The notes below the pieces were generated by a model that was not told the origin of the DNA, made no database searches, and worked only from the letters and a program-made list of their open reading frames with translations. Positions 37,974 to 45,130 of a stretch of 46,301 bases of DNA are shown here, piece by piece (the first letter of the stretch is position 1; each line of letters starts with the position of its first letter). The DNA lies in NCBI GenBank assembly GCA_035947555.1, contig DASZJZ010000098.1:1-46301 (forward strand), written 5' to 3'. The stretch comes from JACVRW01 sp035947555 (GTDB taxonomy: Bacteria > Actinomycetota > Thermoleophilia > Solirubrobacterales > Thermoleophilaceae). Position numbers and translations under genes: made by a program.

Positions 37974-38023
37974 GCCGCCTGGATGGCGGCGATGCCATCA
38001 GGGTGCGGGCTGGATGCCCGCAC
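37974..38023. promoter_or_regulatory. Tandem hairpins with identical TGGAT loops
   Basis: GCCGCC-TGGAT-GGCGGC (37974-37990) and GTGCGGGC-TGGAT-GCCCGCAC (38003-38023) are perfect stems of six and eight pairs with the same five-base loop, twelve bases apart. They lie between the divergent dodecin and membrane protein genes. On the dodecin strand the loops read ATCCA. They may be leader RNA structures or a paired protein-binding site. Confidence 0.6.
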
Positions 38024-38066
38024 GGGGTTTGCACGCACACTATCCCCCGCTGTAGCTTTCCGGCGG

Positions 38067-38567
38067 ATGGAGGCCTCGAGCGCTGAGGAGAGGGGCGGGT
38101 ACCTCGACCTCTCGCGGCTGTCGCCCGGCGAGTTCATGGGCATGGGCGCCGCGGTGCTGCTGTTCATCTCGCTGTTCATGCCGTGGTTCACGACGAGCGA
38201 GACCAACCCGAACTCCGCGCTGGCCGGCGCGAGCGGCGGGGAGAGCGTCACCGCGATCGAGGTCTTCGGCATCCTCGACTGGGTGCTGATCGCCGCGTGC
38301 GCGGCGCCCTTCATCCTCACCTGGATCGTCGCCCGCGGGCACAAGCTGACCTGGAAGCCGGGCGAGGTGACGATGATCGTCGGGATCACGGCCTTCGTGC
38401 TGATCCTCTGCAACGGGATCGTCCTCGGCCGCCCCGGCGACTCCGTGGACATCGGCCTCGGGGCCGGCTACTTCGTCGCCCTGATCGCCTCGGCCGGGAT
38501 GCTGGTGGCGGGCTACCTCAGGCAGGCCTTCTACACCACCGCGCGAAAGCCGCCCGGGGTCATATAG
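38067..38567 (+). CDS. Four-helix membrane protein, function unknown
   Basis: A 166-residue protein with a short polar N-terminus (MEASSAEERGGYLDLSRLSPGEF) and four hydrophobic helices: about 26-44, 66-87, 98-117 and 126-146. A Ser/Gly/Asn-rich loop follows the first helix, containing PWFTT. Small proteins of this look, with a PW motif after the first helix, are common in Thermoleophilia, but I do not know a function. The ATG at 38067 is chosen over an ATG at 37983 because the latter would translate the hairpin region. glpX follows 11 bases downstream. Confidence 0.75.
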   Translation: MEASSAEERGGYLDLSRLSPGEFMGMGAAVLLFISLFMPWFTTSETNPNSALAGASGGESVTAIEVFGILDWVLIAACAAPFILTWIVARGHKLTWKPGEVTMIVGITAFVLILCNGIVLGRPGDSVDIGLGAGYFVALIASAGMLVAGYLRQAFYTTARKPPGVI

Positions 38568-38578
38568 CGTCCGCGGGC

Positions 38579-39652
38579 ATGGAGGCCCAACCTGGCCGGA
38601 AGCACTCGGCTCGGCCGAGTGCGCACGGTATGGAGTCGATTGGGGCCCCGCCACAAGGCACGAGTGGAGCGGGGCCCGACCGCAACCTCGCCATGGAGCT
38701 CGTGCGCACCACCGAGTACGCGGCGCTCGCCTGCGCCCGCTGGATCGGCCGCGGCGACAAGGAGGGAGCGGACGGCGCCGCGGTGGACGCGATGCGCATA
38801 TTGCTCGACACCGTCTCGATGGACGGCGTGGTGGTGATCGGCGAGGGGGAGAAGGACGAGGCGCCGATGCTCTACAACGGCGAGCACATCGGCGACGGCT
38901 CGCCCCCGGAGGTGGACATCGCGGTCGACCCGCTCGAGGGCACCGAGCTGTGCGCCAAGGGCCTTCCCAACGCGATCGCCACGATCGCGCTGTCCGAGCG
39001 GGGCACGATGTTCGACCCCGGCCCGTGCGTCTACATGATGAAGATGGCCACGTCGCGCGACATGGCCCACCTGCTCGACCTCGACAGGCCGCTGGGCGAG
39101 ACGCTCAAGCTGATGGCGAACGAGAAGGGCGTGGACGTGGGCGACCTCGTGGTCATCATGCTCGACCGTCCGCGTCACGAGGACGCGATGAAGGCCATCC
39201 GCGAGGTGGGTGCGCGCATCCGGCTGATCCCTCACGGCGACGTGTCCGCGGCGCTGGTGGCCGTCACCCAGGGATCGCCGGTGGACCTCCTCTACGGGAT
39301 CGGCGGGACACCCGAGGGCGTGCTGGCCGCAGCCGCGATCAGGTGCACCGGCGGCCAGATCCTCGGCCGGCTGTGGCCCCGCTCCGACGACGAGCGCAAC
39401 GCCGCCCTCGAGGCGGGCTACGACCTGAACGAGGTCCTCGACGTGGACCGGCTCGTAGGGGGCGACAACGTCTTCTTCGCCGCCACCGGCGTGACAGACG
39501 GCGAGATGCTCGACGGTGTGCACTTCATGGGGCCGCGCGGGGCCACGACGGAGTCGGTCTCCATGCGGTCGCGCTCGGGGACGGTCCGCACGATCACCGC
39601 TCGACACGACCGGGCGAAGCTGCGGGAGATTCTCGGGGAGCGGATGGGCTGA
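38579..39652 (+). CDS. glpX: Class II fructose-1,6-bisphosphatase
   Basis: A GlpX-type phosphatase that hydrolyses fructose-1,6-bisphosphate to fructose-6-phosphate in gluconeogenesis. VVVIGEGEKDEAPMLYNGE and VDIAVDPLEGTELCAKG hold the metal ligands; IGGTPEGVLAAAAIRCTGG and ATGVTDGEMLDGV are further family blocks. Conserved sequence begins at NLAMELVRTTEYAALACARW (about residue 38). The 357-residue form uses ATG 38579; ATG 38630 (17 codons later) is equally possible and would place the hairpin at 38602-38622 in the leader. Its 3' end overlaps the convergent gene by 59 bases. Confidence 0.96.
   Translation: MEAQPGRKHSARPSAHGMESIGAPPQGTSGAGPDRNLAMELVRTTEYAALACARWIGRGDKEGADGAAVDAMRILLDTVSMDGVVVIGEGEKDEAPMLYNGEHIGDGSPPEVDIAVDPLEGTELCAKGLPNAIATIALSERGTMFDPGPCVYMMKMATSRDMAHLLDLDRPLGETLKLMANEKGVDVGDLVVIMLDRPRHEDAMKAIREVGARIRLIPHGDVSAALVAVTQGSPVDLLYGIGGTPEGVLAAAAIRCTGGQILGRLWPRSDDERNAALEAGYDLNEVLDVDRLVGGDNVFFAATGVTDGEMLDGVHFMGPRGATTESVSMRSRSGTVRTITARHDRAKLREILGERMG
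38602..38622 (+). promoter_or_regulatory. Perfect hairpin at the 5' end of glpX
   Basis: GCACTCGG (38602-38609) pairs with CCGAGTGC (38615-38622) around CTCGG. It sits between the two candidate glpX starts, seven bases before ATG 38630. If that ATG is used, the stem is in the leader and could affect ribosome access. If ATG 38579 is used, it is coding. Confidence 0.45.
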
Positions 39653-40277
39653 GCATCCCGACGCGCGACTCCTCGAGCTCCAGGTTGGCCAGCGAGCGCA
39701 GGAACGCGTGGGTGACGATCACGTGGATGCGCAGCTGGGTCTGGTCGTAGATCCAGCGGCCGAGCCGGGAGACGATCATCGGGTAGAAGTTCACGACCTC
39801 GGAGGTGACGACGGCGACGGTTTGTCCGCTGCCGTCCGCGCCGCTTGGCCGGCGCTCCACGGTGAGCCGCAGGTATCCGCGCCCGCGTCCGTCGCGGGCC
39901 ACCAGCAGGCCGCTTTCGATGGGCCAGGTGACGGTGCCCCCGTCGGCGCTGAAGGTGTACTCCGGGGAGCGGAACCGCAGGAGCACGAAGGGGCGCCGCA
40001 GGAGCACGACCTCGCGCGAGGTTGGCGTGTACAGCACCCGCAGCACTCCGAGCGAGACGCGGGTGAGGAACCTCCAGTACGTGCGCGCGAGGCGCTCGAG
40101 GTACTCGGGCGTCCAGATCCGCTCGAGCTCCGAGCTCGGCATGCTGACCTCCGCCAGCTGCTTCGAGCCGATCCCTTCCTCGGCGGCCGACTGCGGCTGC
40201 TCCACGGGCACGATCTGCACGCGCGCCCGCGCGCGGCGCTCGCGCTCGATCAGGCGGCGTGGGTCGCGGGGCCTCAC
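39594..40277 (-). CDS. Unknown protein translationally coupled to moeA
   Basis: A 227-residue protein I do not recognise. The first 35 residues are basic (RPRDPRRLIERERRARARVQ), then ELERIWTPEYLERLARTYWRFLTRVSLGVLRVLYTPTSREVVLL contains a helix that could lie on or in the membrane. The centre is beta-rich (LLRFRSPEYTFSADGGTVTWPIESGLLVA, GYLRLTVERRP, TVAVVTSEVVNFYP) and a helical IVSRLGRWIYDQTQLRIHVIVTHAFLRSLANLELEES region follows. The GTG at 40277 overlaps the moeA stop (GTGA). Its last 59 bases are antisense to the end of glpX. Confidence 0.7.
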   Translation of the reverse strand: MRPRDPRRLIERERRARARVQIVPVEQPQSAAEEGIGSKQLAEVSMPSSELERIWTPEYLERLARTYWRFLTRVSLGVLRVLYTPTSREVVLLRRPFVLLRFRSPEYTFSADGGTVTWPIESGLLVARDGRGRGYLRLTVERRPSGADGSGQTVAVVTSEVVNFYPMIVSRLGRWIYDQTQLRIHVIVTHAFLRSLANLELEESRVGMLSPSAPRESPAASPGRVER

Positions 40278-41506
40278 AGCAGCTCCACCTCCAGCTGTTC
40301 GCCGGCGGGCAGCTCGCCCTCGCCGGGGGCGACGCGGGCGAGGGCGCTCGCGCCGAGCATCGAGGTGAGCATGTGGGAGCCCTGGGGGCCGGTGGGGCGC
40401 GCCCGCCAGCCGCCGGGTGCCCGCTCGAGCCGCACGCGCACCGCCTGCTCGCGCGTCGGGTGGCGGGGGATCGGCTCGTCGAGTGTGGCCGGGGCTGTGC
40501 GCGCCGAGGGATCCGCCCCCTGCAGGCCGGCGAGGGCGGGACGGACGAAGAGGTGGAACGCGACCATCGCGGAAACGGGATTCCCGGGCAGCCCGAAGAC
40601 AAGCGCGTTGCCTCGCACGCCGAACCAGGTGGGCTTCCCGGGGCGAAGGCGGACGCCCCAGAAGCGCTCCTCCACATGGAGCTGGGCGAGCGCGGGCTTC
40701 ACGTGGTCGTGCGGCCCGACCGAGACGCCGCCCGAGACGATCACCAGGTCGGAGTCGTCGAGGGCTTGGGAGAGCGCGGCGCGAGTCTCGGCCGCGGTGT
40801 CCGGGACGGTGCGGCGGGCGGTGACGAGCGCGGCCGCCCGCTCGACCTGAGCGGCGAGCGCCCAGCCGTTGGAGCTGTAAATGCCGCCGGGGGAGAGCGG
40901 CCGCCCGGGCTCTGTGAGCTCGTCACCGGTCACGAGCACCGCCACGCGCGGGCGCAGCGCGCAGCGCAGCTCGGCTCGGCCCACCGACGCGGCCACGCCG
41001 AGCTCGGCGGGACCGAGCGTCGTGCCCGCGGCGAGCACCACCCGGCCGGCCCGAACGTCCTCGCCGGCGCGGCGGATGTTGTCTCCGGGCGCGGAGGCAC
41101 TCACATGGACGCGCCCATCGGACGAGGCCCCCCCGCTCGGCGCTCGCAAGGCCTCCCGCTCGCGGCCGCCTGCGGCGGCGCGCTCCACCGGCACCACCGC
41201 GGTCGCCCCCTCCGGCAGCGCCGCTCCCGTGGAGATCCGGATCGCCGTGCCCGGTCTCACGTGCTCGCCCGCCGGGTGGCCGGCGCGGCTCTCGCCGACG
41301 ATCTCGAGCTCGGCCTCAGGCCCCGCGACGACCGCGTAGCCGTCCATCGCCGAGCTGTCGAAGGGGGGCACGTCGATCGGGCTCTCCACGTCCTCGCCCA
41401 GCACCCGGTCGAGTGCCTCGTCGAGTGGCACATCCTCCGCCGGGAGCGGCCGGACCGCCTCGAGCACGCGTCGGCGCGCTTCGTCGATCGAGATCAGCTC
41501 GCTCAC
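40274..41506 (-). CDS. moeA: Molybdopterin molybdenumtransferase
   Basis: A MoeA of about 410 residues that inserts molybdate into adenylylated molybdopterin. It shows VPPFDSSAMDGYAV, RISTGAALPEGATAVVPVE, GDNIRRAGEDV, VLVTGDELTEPG, SSNGWALAAQ, SGGVSVGPHDHV and GLPGNPVSAMVAFHLFVRP, which together cover domains I-IV. A Gly/Ser/Ala-rich insert (AAGGREREALRAPSGGASSDGRV) lies in domain II. The GTG at 41506 (VSELISIDEARRR) is preferred; a TTG three codons earlier is possible. No other molybdenum-cofactor gene is in the window. It is followed by a coupled unknown gene. Confidence 0.95.
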   Translation of the reverse strand: MSELISIDEARRRVLEAVRPLPAEDVPLDEALDRVLGEDVESPIDVPPFDSSAMDGYAVVAGPEAELEIVGESRAGHPAGEHVRPGTAIRISTGAALPEGATAVVPVERAAAGGREREALRAPSGGASSDGRVHVSASAPGDNIRRAGEDVRAGRVVLAAGTTLGPAELGVAASVGRAELRCALRPRVAVLVTGDELTEPGRPLSPGGIYSSNGWALAAQVERAAALVTARRTVPDTAAETRAALSQALDDSDLVIVSGGVSVGPHDHVKPALAQLHVEERFWGVRLRPGKPTWFGVRGNALVFGLPGNPVSAMVAFHLFVRPALAGLQGADPSARTAPATLDEPIPRHPTREQAVRVRLERAPGGWRARPTGPQGSHMLTSMLGASALARVAPGEGELPAGEQLEVELL

Positions 41507-41586
41507 GCGGTGCAATCTTTCCAGTGCGACGCCGTTCGTCCAGTCACGGGCTGCAAGCCGTTTTCGGGGGTAGGATCATGAAGTCG

Positions 41587-41628
41587 CCCGGTGCCGCTCG
41601 GCTTTGCCAAGCGGAGACGGGATGGCAC
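41587..41628 (+). promoter_or_regulatory. Structured 5' leader of the diguanylate cyclase gene
   Basis: CCCG (41587-41590) pairs with CGGG (41618-41621), enclosing a 3x3 purine-containing internal loop (GTG/AGA) and the stem CCGCT-C-GGC with GCC-A-AGCGG capped by TTT. GTGCC (41591-41595) could instead pair with GGCAC (41624-41628), giving an alternative fold. The leader to ATG 41666 is long (up to 150 bases). It does not match the c-di-GMP-I core. I cannot name a class. Confidence 0.4.
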
Positions 41629-41665
41629 TAGGGGACCGTCCGCTAACTCAACTGACCGCCGCCGC

Positions 41666-42643
41666 ATGACACGCATCAGGGGGCCGCTCGCGCGCCTCGA
41701 CCGCTCGCGTGACGAGCTCGCCAAGGCATGGCTCGTCCGGCTGATCGAGAGGGCGTCGCTCGAGGAGATCAAGGAGCTGCCCACCGAGCGGATCGCTCGC
41801 GAGCTGCCCGAGCTGATCGGCGACATCGTGGGCGCCGTGGCCGAGGGCAACGGCGGTCCGGTCGAGCTGACCGCGGAGCAGGCGGCCCGCGCGGCCGCGC
41901 TCGCGGGCCTACGCCCCGGGCGGGAGCCGAACGCCGCGGACGTGGCGCGCGACGTGGCCGCCCTGCAGGCCGTGCTGGTTCGCGCCCTCCGCGACGAGCT
42001 CGCGGAGAGCGAGCCGCAGCACTTCGCCGAGGCGGTGGAGCGGCTCGCGCACGCCACCGGCGCGATCCAGGCGGCGGCCACGGAGGAGCTCATCCGGCGC
42101 CGCTCGCGAGAGCTCGAGTCGCAGGCGCACACAGACGCGCTGACCGGCCTCGGCAACCTGCGCCACCTGCAGAAGCAGATCGCCCACCTGCTTGCGGTGC
42201 ACAAGCGCTACGGCCACCCGTTCGGGGTGCTGCTGATGGACATCGACGGGTTGAAGCGGATCAACGACGCCCACGGGCACCCCGCCGGCGACCGCGTGCT
42301 GATGCAGGTGGCGATGTCGGTGCAGCGCTCGATCCGGTCGGTCGACGTGGCCGCGCGGCTGGGCGGCGACGAGTTCTGCGTGCTGGCGCCGCAGCAGGCG
42401 TCGGATGCGGCGGCGACGCTGGCCGAGCGGCTGGCGACGGCGGTGCGCGAGGAGGTGGCGTCGCCCGACGAGCCGCCGGTGAGCCTGTCGATCGGGGTGG
42501 CCGCCTGCCCGAGTCACGGCAACGACGCCGAGACGCTGATCGACACGGCCGACCGGGCGATGTACCGGGCGAAGGCGGGCGGCGAGAACGTGGCGCTGGG
42601 CGAGCCGCCCTCGGCTGAGGTGGCAGAGGAAGCGCAGTCCTAA
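41666..42643 (+). CDS. Diguanylate cyclase with RsbRD-like N-terminal helical domain
   Basis: A 325-residue protein. The first 145 residues form a four-helix domain (DELAKAWLVRLIERASLEEIKELPTERI start) resembling RsbRD_N sensor domains. GGDEF follows from about residue 158 (HTDALTGLGNLRHLQKQI) with an intact GGDEF at 233-237 and RxxD inhibitory site (RSVD, 224-227). It therefore makes c-di-GMP with product inhibition. No membrane segment is seen. ATG 41666 is used; an open frame from 41591 overlaps the structured leader. Transcription probably ends at the hairpin at 42659. Confidence 0.92.
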   Translation: MTRIRGPLARLDRSRDELAKAWLVRLIERASLEEIKELPTERIARELPELIGDIVGAVAEGNGGPVELTAEQAARAAALAGLRPGREPNAADVARDVAALQAVLVRALRDELAESEPQHFAEAVERLAHATGAIQAAATEELIRRRSRELESQAHTDALTGLGNLRHLQKQIAHLLAVHKRYGHPFGVLLMDIDGLKRINDAHGHPAGDRVLMQVAMSVQRSIRSVDVAARLGGDEFCVLAPQQASDAAATLAERLATAVREEVASPDEPPVSLSIGVAACPSHGNDAETLIDTADRAMYRAKAGGENVALGEPPSAEVAEEAQS

Positions 42644-42658
42644 TCCCGCTCGCAGGGC

Positions 42659-42678
42659 CCGGGGGCGTGAGCCCCCGG
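42659..42678. terminator. Bidirectional hairpin with GTGA loop (copy 2)
   Basis: CCGGGGGC-GTGA-GCCCCCGG is a perfect eight-pair stem between the convergent cyclase and response-regulator genes. The stretch GGGCCCGGGGGCGTGAGCCC is the same as that at the end of the GGDEF-EAL gene near 32160. Confidence 0.65.
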
Positions 42679-42684
42679 ATGTCC

Positions 42685-43314
42685 TCACTCGATCAGGCCG
42701 TGGCGGATGCCGATCGCGACGGCCTGCGTCCGGGTGGACGCTTCCAGCTTCGCGAGGATCCGCTTGGTGTGCGTGCGCACCGTCTCGGTCGAGAGGCCGA
42801 GCTTTTCGGCCACGTGGTCGGTCTGCATGCCGTCGGCGAGCATCTGGAGGATCTCCCGCTGCCGGGCGCTCAGCGTGCGGTCGCCCTCGTCGAGGACGAT
42901 CGTCGACGAGAGGCCGGGGTCGACGTAGAACTCGCCGGCCCTGGCTGCCTCGATCGCGCGGACCAAATCTTCGGAGGGGGAGTCCTTGCGCACGTAGCCC
43001 TTGACGCCCGCCTTGAGCGCCTCGCTGAGTAGCCGCGCCCCGCCGTCCGAGGTGAAGACGACGATCGGCGCCTTCAGCTCGCTCCTCAGCCGGCCGACCA
43101 CCTCGCCCACGTCCACGCCGACGCGCCAGGGATCGACGATCACCACGTCGGGCGGCTCGCCGTTCAGAGCCAGGGCGGCCTCCTCCAGCGAGGCGGCGTC
43201 GCTGATCTCGGAGCCCGAGAAGGCCTTCTCCAGCACTGCCCGGACCCCGGCCCTCACCACGGGGTGGTCATCCACGATGAGGCAGCGAGGGGATTCCTTC
43301 GCGCCTGTGGCCAT
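42685..43314 (-). CDS. NarL/FixJ family response regulator
   Basis: A 209-residue two-component regulator. The receiver domain has acidic pair in CLIVDDHPVVRAGV, phospho-acceptor Asp61 in VVIVDPWRVG, Thr in VVFTSDGG and Lys in YVRKDSP, so it is complete. The LuxR-type helix-turn-helix (LSARQREILQMLADGMQTDHVAEKLGLSTETVRTHTKRILAKL) follows from about residue 145. No partner kinase is adjacent. ATG 43314 is the best start; an ATG 13 codons upstream would add a non-conserved segment. It is convergent with the cyclase gene. Confidence 0.95.
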   Translation of the reverse strand: MATGAKESPRCLIVDDHPVVRAGVRAVLEKAFSGSEISDAASLEEAALALNGEPPDVVIVDPWRVGVDVGEVVGRLRSELKAPIVVFTSDGGARLLSEALKAGVKGYVRKDSPSEDLVRAIEAARAGEFYVDPGLSSTIVLDEGDRTLSARQREILQMLADGMQTDHVAEKLGLSTETVRTHTKRILAKLEASTRTQAVAIGIRHGLIE

Positions 43315-43373
43315 CGGCGGCGAAGCATACTCCGCGCAACCGGTATGGGGCACCTCGCGGCGACGATGGGGGA

Positions 43374-43736
43374 CTACGGACGCGGCAGCCGGCGAAGAAC
43401 CTCGCGCGCGACGCCGCCCGCGACCCGAGCGCCGGTGGTGGCGACACCGGCAACCGTGCGAATGGCCCCGCCGACCGGATCGCCTGGGTGGGAAGCAGGC
43501 GCCGCCTCGGCCGCCCGCGGATCGCCCGCGGCGCGCGGAGTGCTCGCGGCGCCCCGCGAGCGCGTTCGAGCCGAGCCGCCGCCTAACGGTTTGGCCGAGG
43601 CGCCGCTCGGCGGCTTGGCCGCGTCCGCATCGGCGCGCTCCGCCCGCGCGGCCGCCTTCGCCGCCGTCCGCTTCTCGCTCCGCTGGCCCGGTCGCGAGCG
43701 CGGTAGGTTGCCTAGTACGCCTCCGTCGTCCGCCAT
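43374..43736 (-). CDS. Ala/Arg-rich basic hypothetical protein
   Basis: A 120-residue low-complexity protein. After MADDGGVLGNLPRSRPGQRSEK the sequence is mostly Ala, Arg, Lys, Pro and Gly, then ends in a more regular segment, PVGGAIRTVAGVATTGARVAGGVAREVLRRLPRP, which could be an amphipathic helix binding membrane or DNA. No family is recognised. Reading frame and GC at third positions favour this strand over the overlapping plus-strand frame. It lies between the response regulator and the sigma factor, and is divergent from the latter. Confidence 0.55.
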   Translation of the reverse strand: MADDGGVLGNLPRSRPGQRSEKRTAAKAAARAERADADAAKPPSGASAKPLGGGSARTRSRGAASTPRAAGDPRAAEAAPASHPGDPVGGAIRTVAGVATTGARVAGGVAREVLRRLPRP

Positions 43737-43833
43737 CGCCCGGGGGAGTCTAATCCTCGCCGGACCGGGTAAACGACCTCGACTGCGTGCTTCGGATTAG
43801 CCGGTCGGGCAGAACGGGGAAGGACACAATTGG

Positions 43834-43944
43834 TTGACTGGCTAGTCAGCGCAAATTCCGCTTTCCGCCGCTTGACTTCACTATCTGTAGCGTTACTGTT
43901 GACACAGTCTGCTTGACTGGGCCCGGCACCAGCCTGTCGGGCCC
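43834..43944 (+). promoter_or_regulatory. Promoter and leader region of the primary sigma factor gene
   Basis: Four -35-like boxes occur: TTGACT at 43834, 43872 and 43913, and TTGACA at 43899. TTGACT 43872-43877 with TACTGT 43894-43899 (16-base spacer) is a reasonable sigma-70 promoter. TGACT-GGCT-AGTCA at 43835-43848 is a perfect dyad. GGGCCCG (43919-43925) and CGGGCCC (43938-43944) form a perfect seven-pair leader hairpin ahead of the GAGG Shine-Dalgarno. The region is AT-richer than average. Confidence 0.5.
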
Positions 43945-43967
43945 TGCCTGACGCCCGAGGATCCACA

Positions 43968-45062
43968 TTGTCTGTAGCTGAACTTCAAGAGCTCGAAGAA
44001 GTCCGCCTGCTCCTGGCCAAGGGCCGCCAGACGGGCGTCCTGACGTACACAGAGGTCGCCACCGCCCTGGCCGAGATCGAGCTCGACGAGGGTGACGTCG
44101 AGGAGCTGCACGGCTACCTCGAGAAGAGCGAGATCGAGCTGGTCGAGGACGACCCCACCGTCGTCGAGCCGCAGGTCGAGCGCGCGGTCGACCGCCGCAG
44201 CCGCCGCAAGAAGGCGGCCATCGACCTCAAGCCGGACATGACCACCGACAGCCTTCAGCTGTTCCTGAAGGACATCGGCAAGGTCAGGCTGCTCACGGCG
44301 CAGGAGGAGGTCGACCTTGCCAAGCGAATCGAGCGCGGCGACCTCGACGCCAAGCAGAAGATGGTGGAGTCGAACCTGAGGCTGGTCGTCTCGATCGCCA
44401 AGAACTACCGCAACCAGGGGCTGCCCTTCCTCGACCTGATCCAGGAGGGGACGCTGGGCCTGGTGCGCGCCGCCGAGAAGTTCGACTACCGCAAGGGCTT
44501 CAAGTTCTCGACCTACGCCACTTGGTGGATTCGCCAGGCCATCGCTCGCGCGCTGGCCGACAAGGCCCGCACGATCCGCATCCCGGTGCACGTGGTCGAG
44601 AAGCTCAACAAGATCGGGCGCGCGGAGCGGAAGCTCGTCACCGAGCTGGGTCGGGAGCCGACGCCCGACGAGATCGCCGAGCACACGGGGATCGACCCGG
44701 AGGAGGTCGAGTCGATCAAGCGCTCCGCGCAGGCGCCGGTCTCGCTCGAGAAGCCGGTCGGCGACGAGGAGGAGTCCGAGTTCGGTCAGTTCATTGCCGA
44801 CGAGCGGGCGGAGTCGCCGTACGAGCGGGCCGCGGAGATCCTCACCAAGGAGGCGCTGCGCGAGGCGCTCGAGAACCTCTCCTACCGGGAGCGCCGCGTG
44901 CTGGAGCTGCGCTACGGGCTCGGCGGAGAGCACCCGCGGACGCTCGACGAGGTGGGTCGCACGTTCAACGTGACCCGCGAGCGGATCCGGCAGATCGAGA
45001 ACCAGTCGCTCAAGAAGCTGCAGTCGCTGGCCGAAGCCCAGAAGCTGCGCGACGTGGCCTAA
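43968..45062 (+). CDS. rpoD: RNA polymerase primary sigma factor (RpoD/SigA type)
   Basis: A 364-residue sigma-70. A short region 1.1-like N-terminus (residues 1-60, LLAKGRQTGVLTYTEVATAL) leads to region 1.2 (TDSLQLFLKDIGKVRLLTAQEE), region 2 (NLRLVVSIAKNYRNQGLPFLDLIQEGTLGL, RKGFKFSTYATWWIRQAI), region 3 (IRIPVHVVEKLNKI) and region 4 (LSYRERRVLELRYGL, TRERIRQIENQSLKKL). All are intact, as expected of the housekeeping factor that directs promoter recognition. TTG at 43968 with GAGG seven bases upstream is the start. pilT follows 68 bases downstream on the same strand. Confidence 0.95.
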   Translation: MSVAELQELEEVRLLLAKGRQTGVLTYTEVATALAEIELDEGDVEELHGYLEKSEIELVEDDPTVVEPQVERAVDRRSRRKKAAIDLKPDMTTDSLQLFLKDIGKVRLLTAQEEVDLAKRIERGDLDAKQKMVESNLRLVVSIAKNYRNQGLPFLDLIQEGTLGLVRAAEKFDYRKGFKFSTYATWWIRQAIARALADKARTIRIPVHVVEKLNKIGRAERKLVTELGREPTPDEIAEHTGIDPEEVESIKRSAQAPVSLEKPVGDEEESEFGQFIADERAESPYERAAEILTKEALREALENLSYRERRVLELRYGLGGEHPRTLDEVGRTFNVTRERIRQIENQSLKKLQSLAEAQKLRDVA

Positions 45063-45130
45063 GCCCGGCGCCGGTCCACCTGGACGGATGGCGGCTTCAG
45101 AGCCGGCCGCCGCCTGCCGATGCGAAGTCC

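Noticed and set aside
37974..38023. ANTAR-type tandem hairpins upstream of dodecin
   Set aside because: ANTAR targets have hexanucleotide loops with A at position 1 and G at position 4; these loops are five bases (TGGAT), and no ANTAR protein is seen nearby.
41516..41665. A second c-di-GMP riboswitch or a molybdenum-cofactor riboswitch between moeA and the cyclase gene
   Set aside because: Neither strand shows the GGCAAACC/GACGCAAAGCC core, and I could not match the Moco RNA consensus; it is kept only as an unclassified structured leader.
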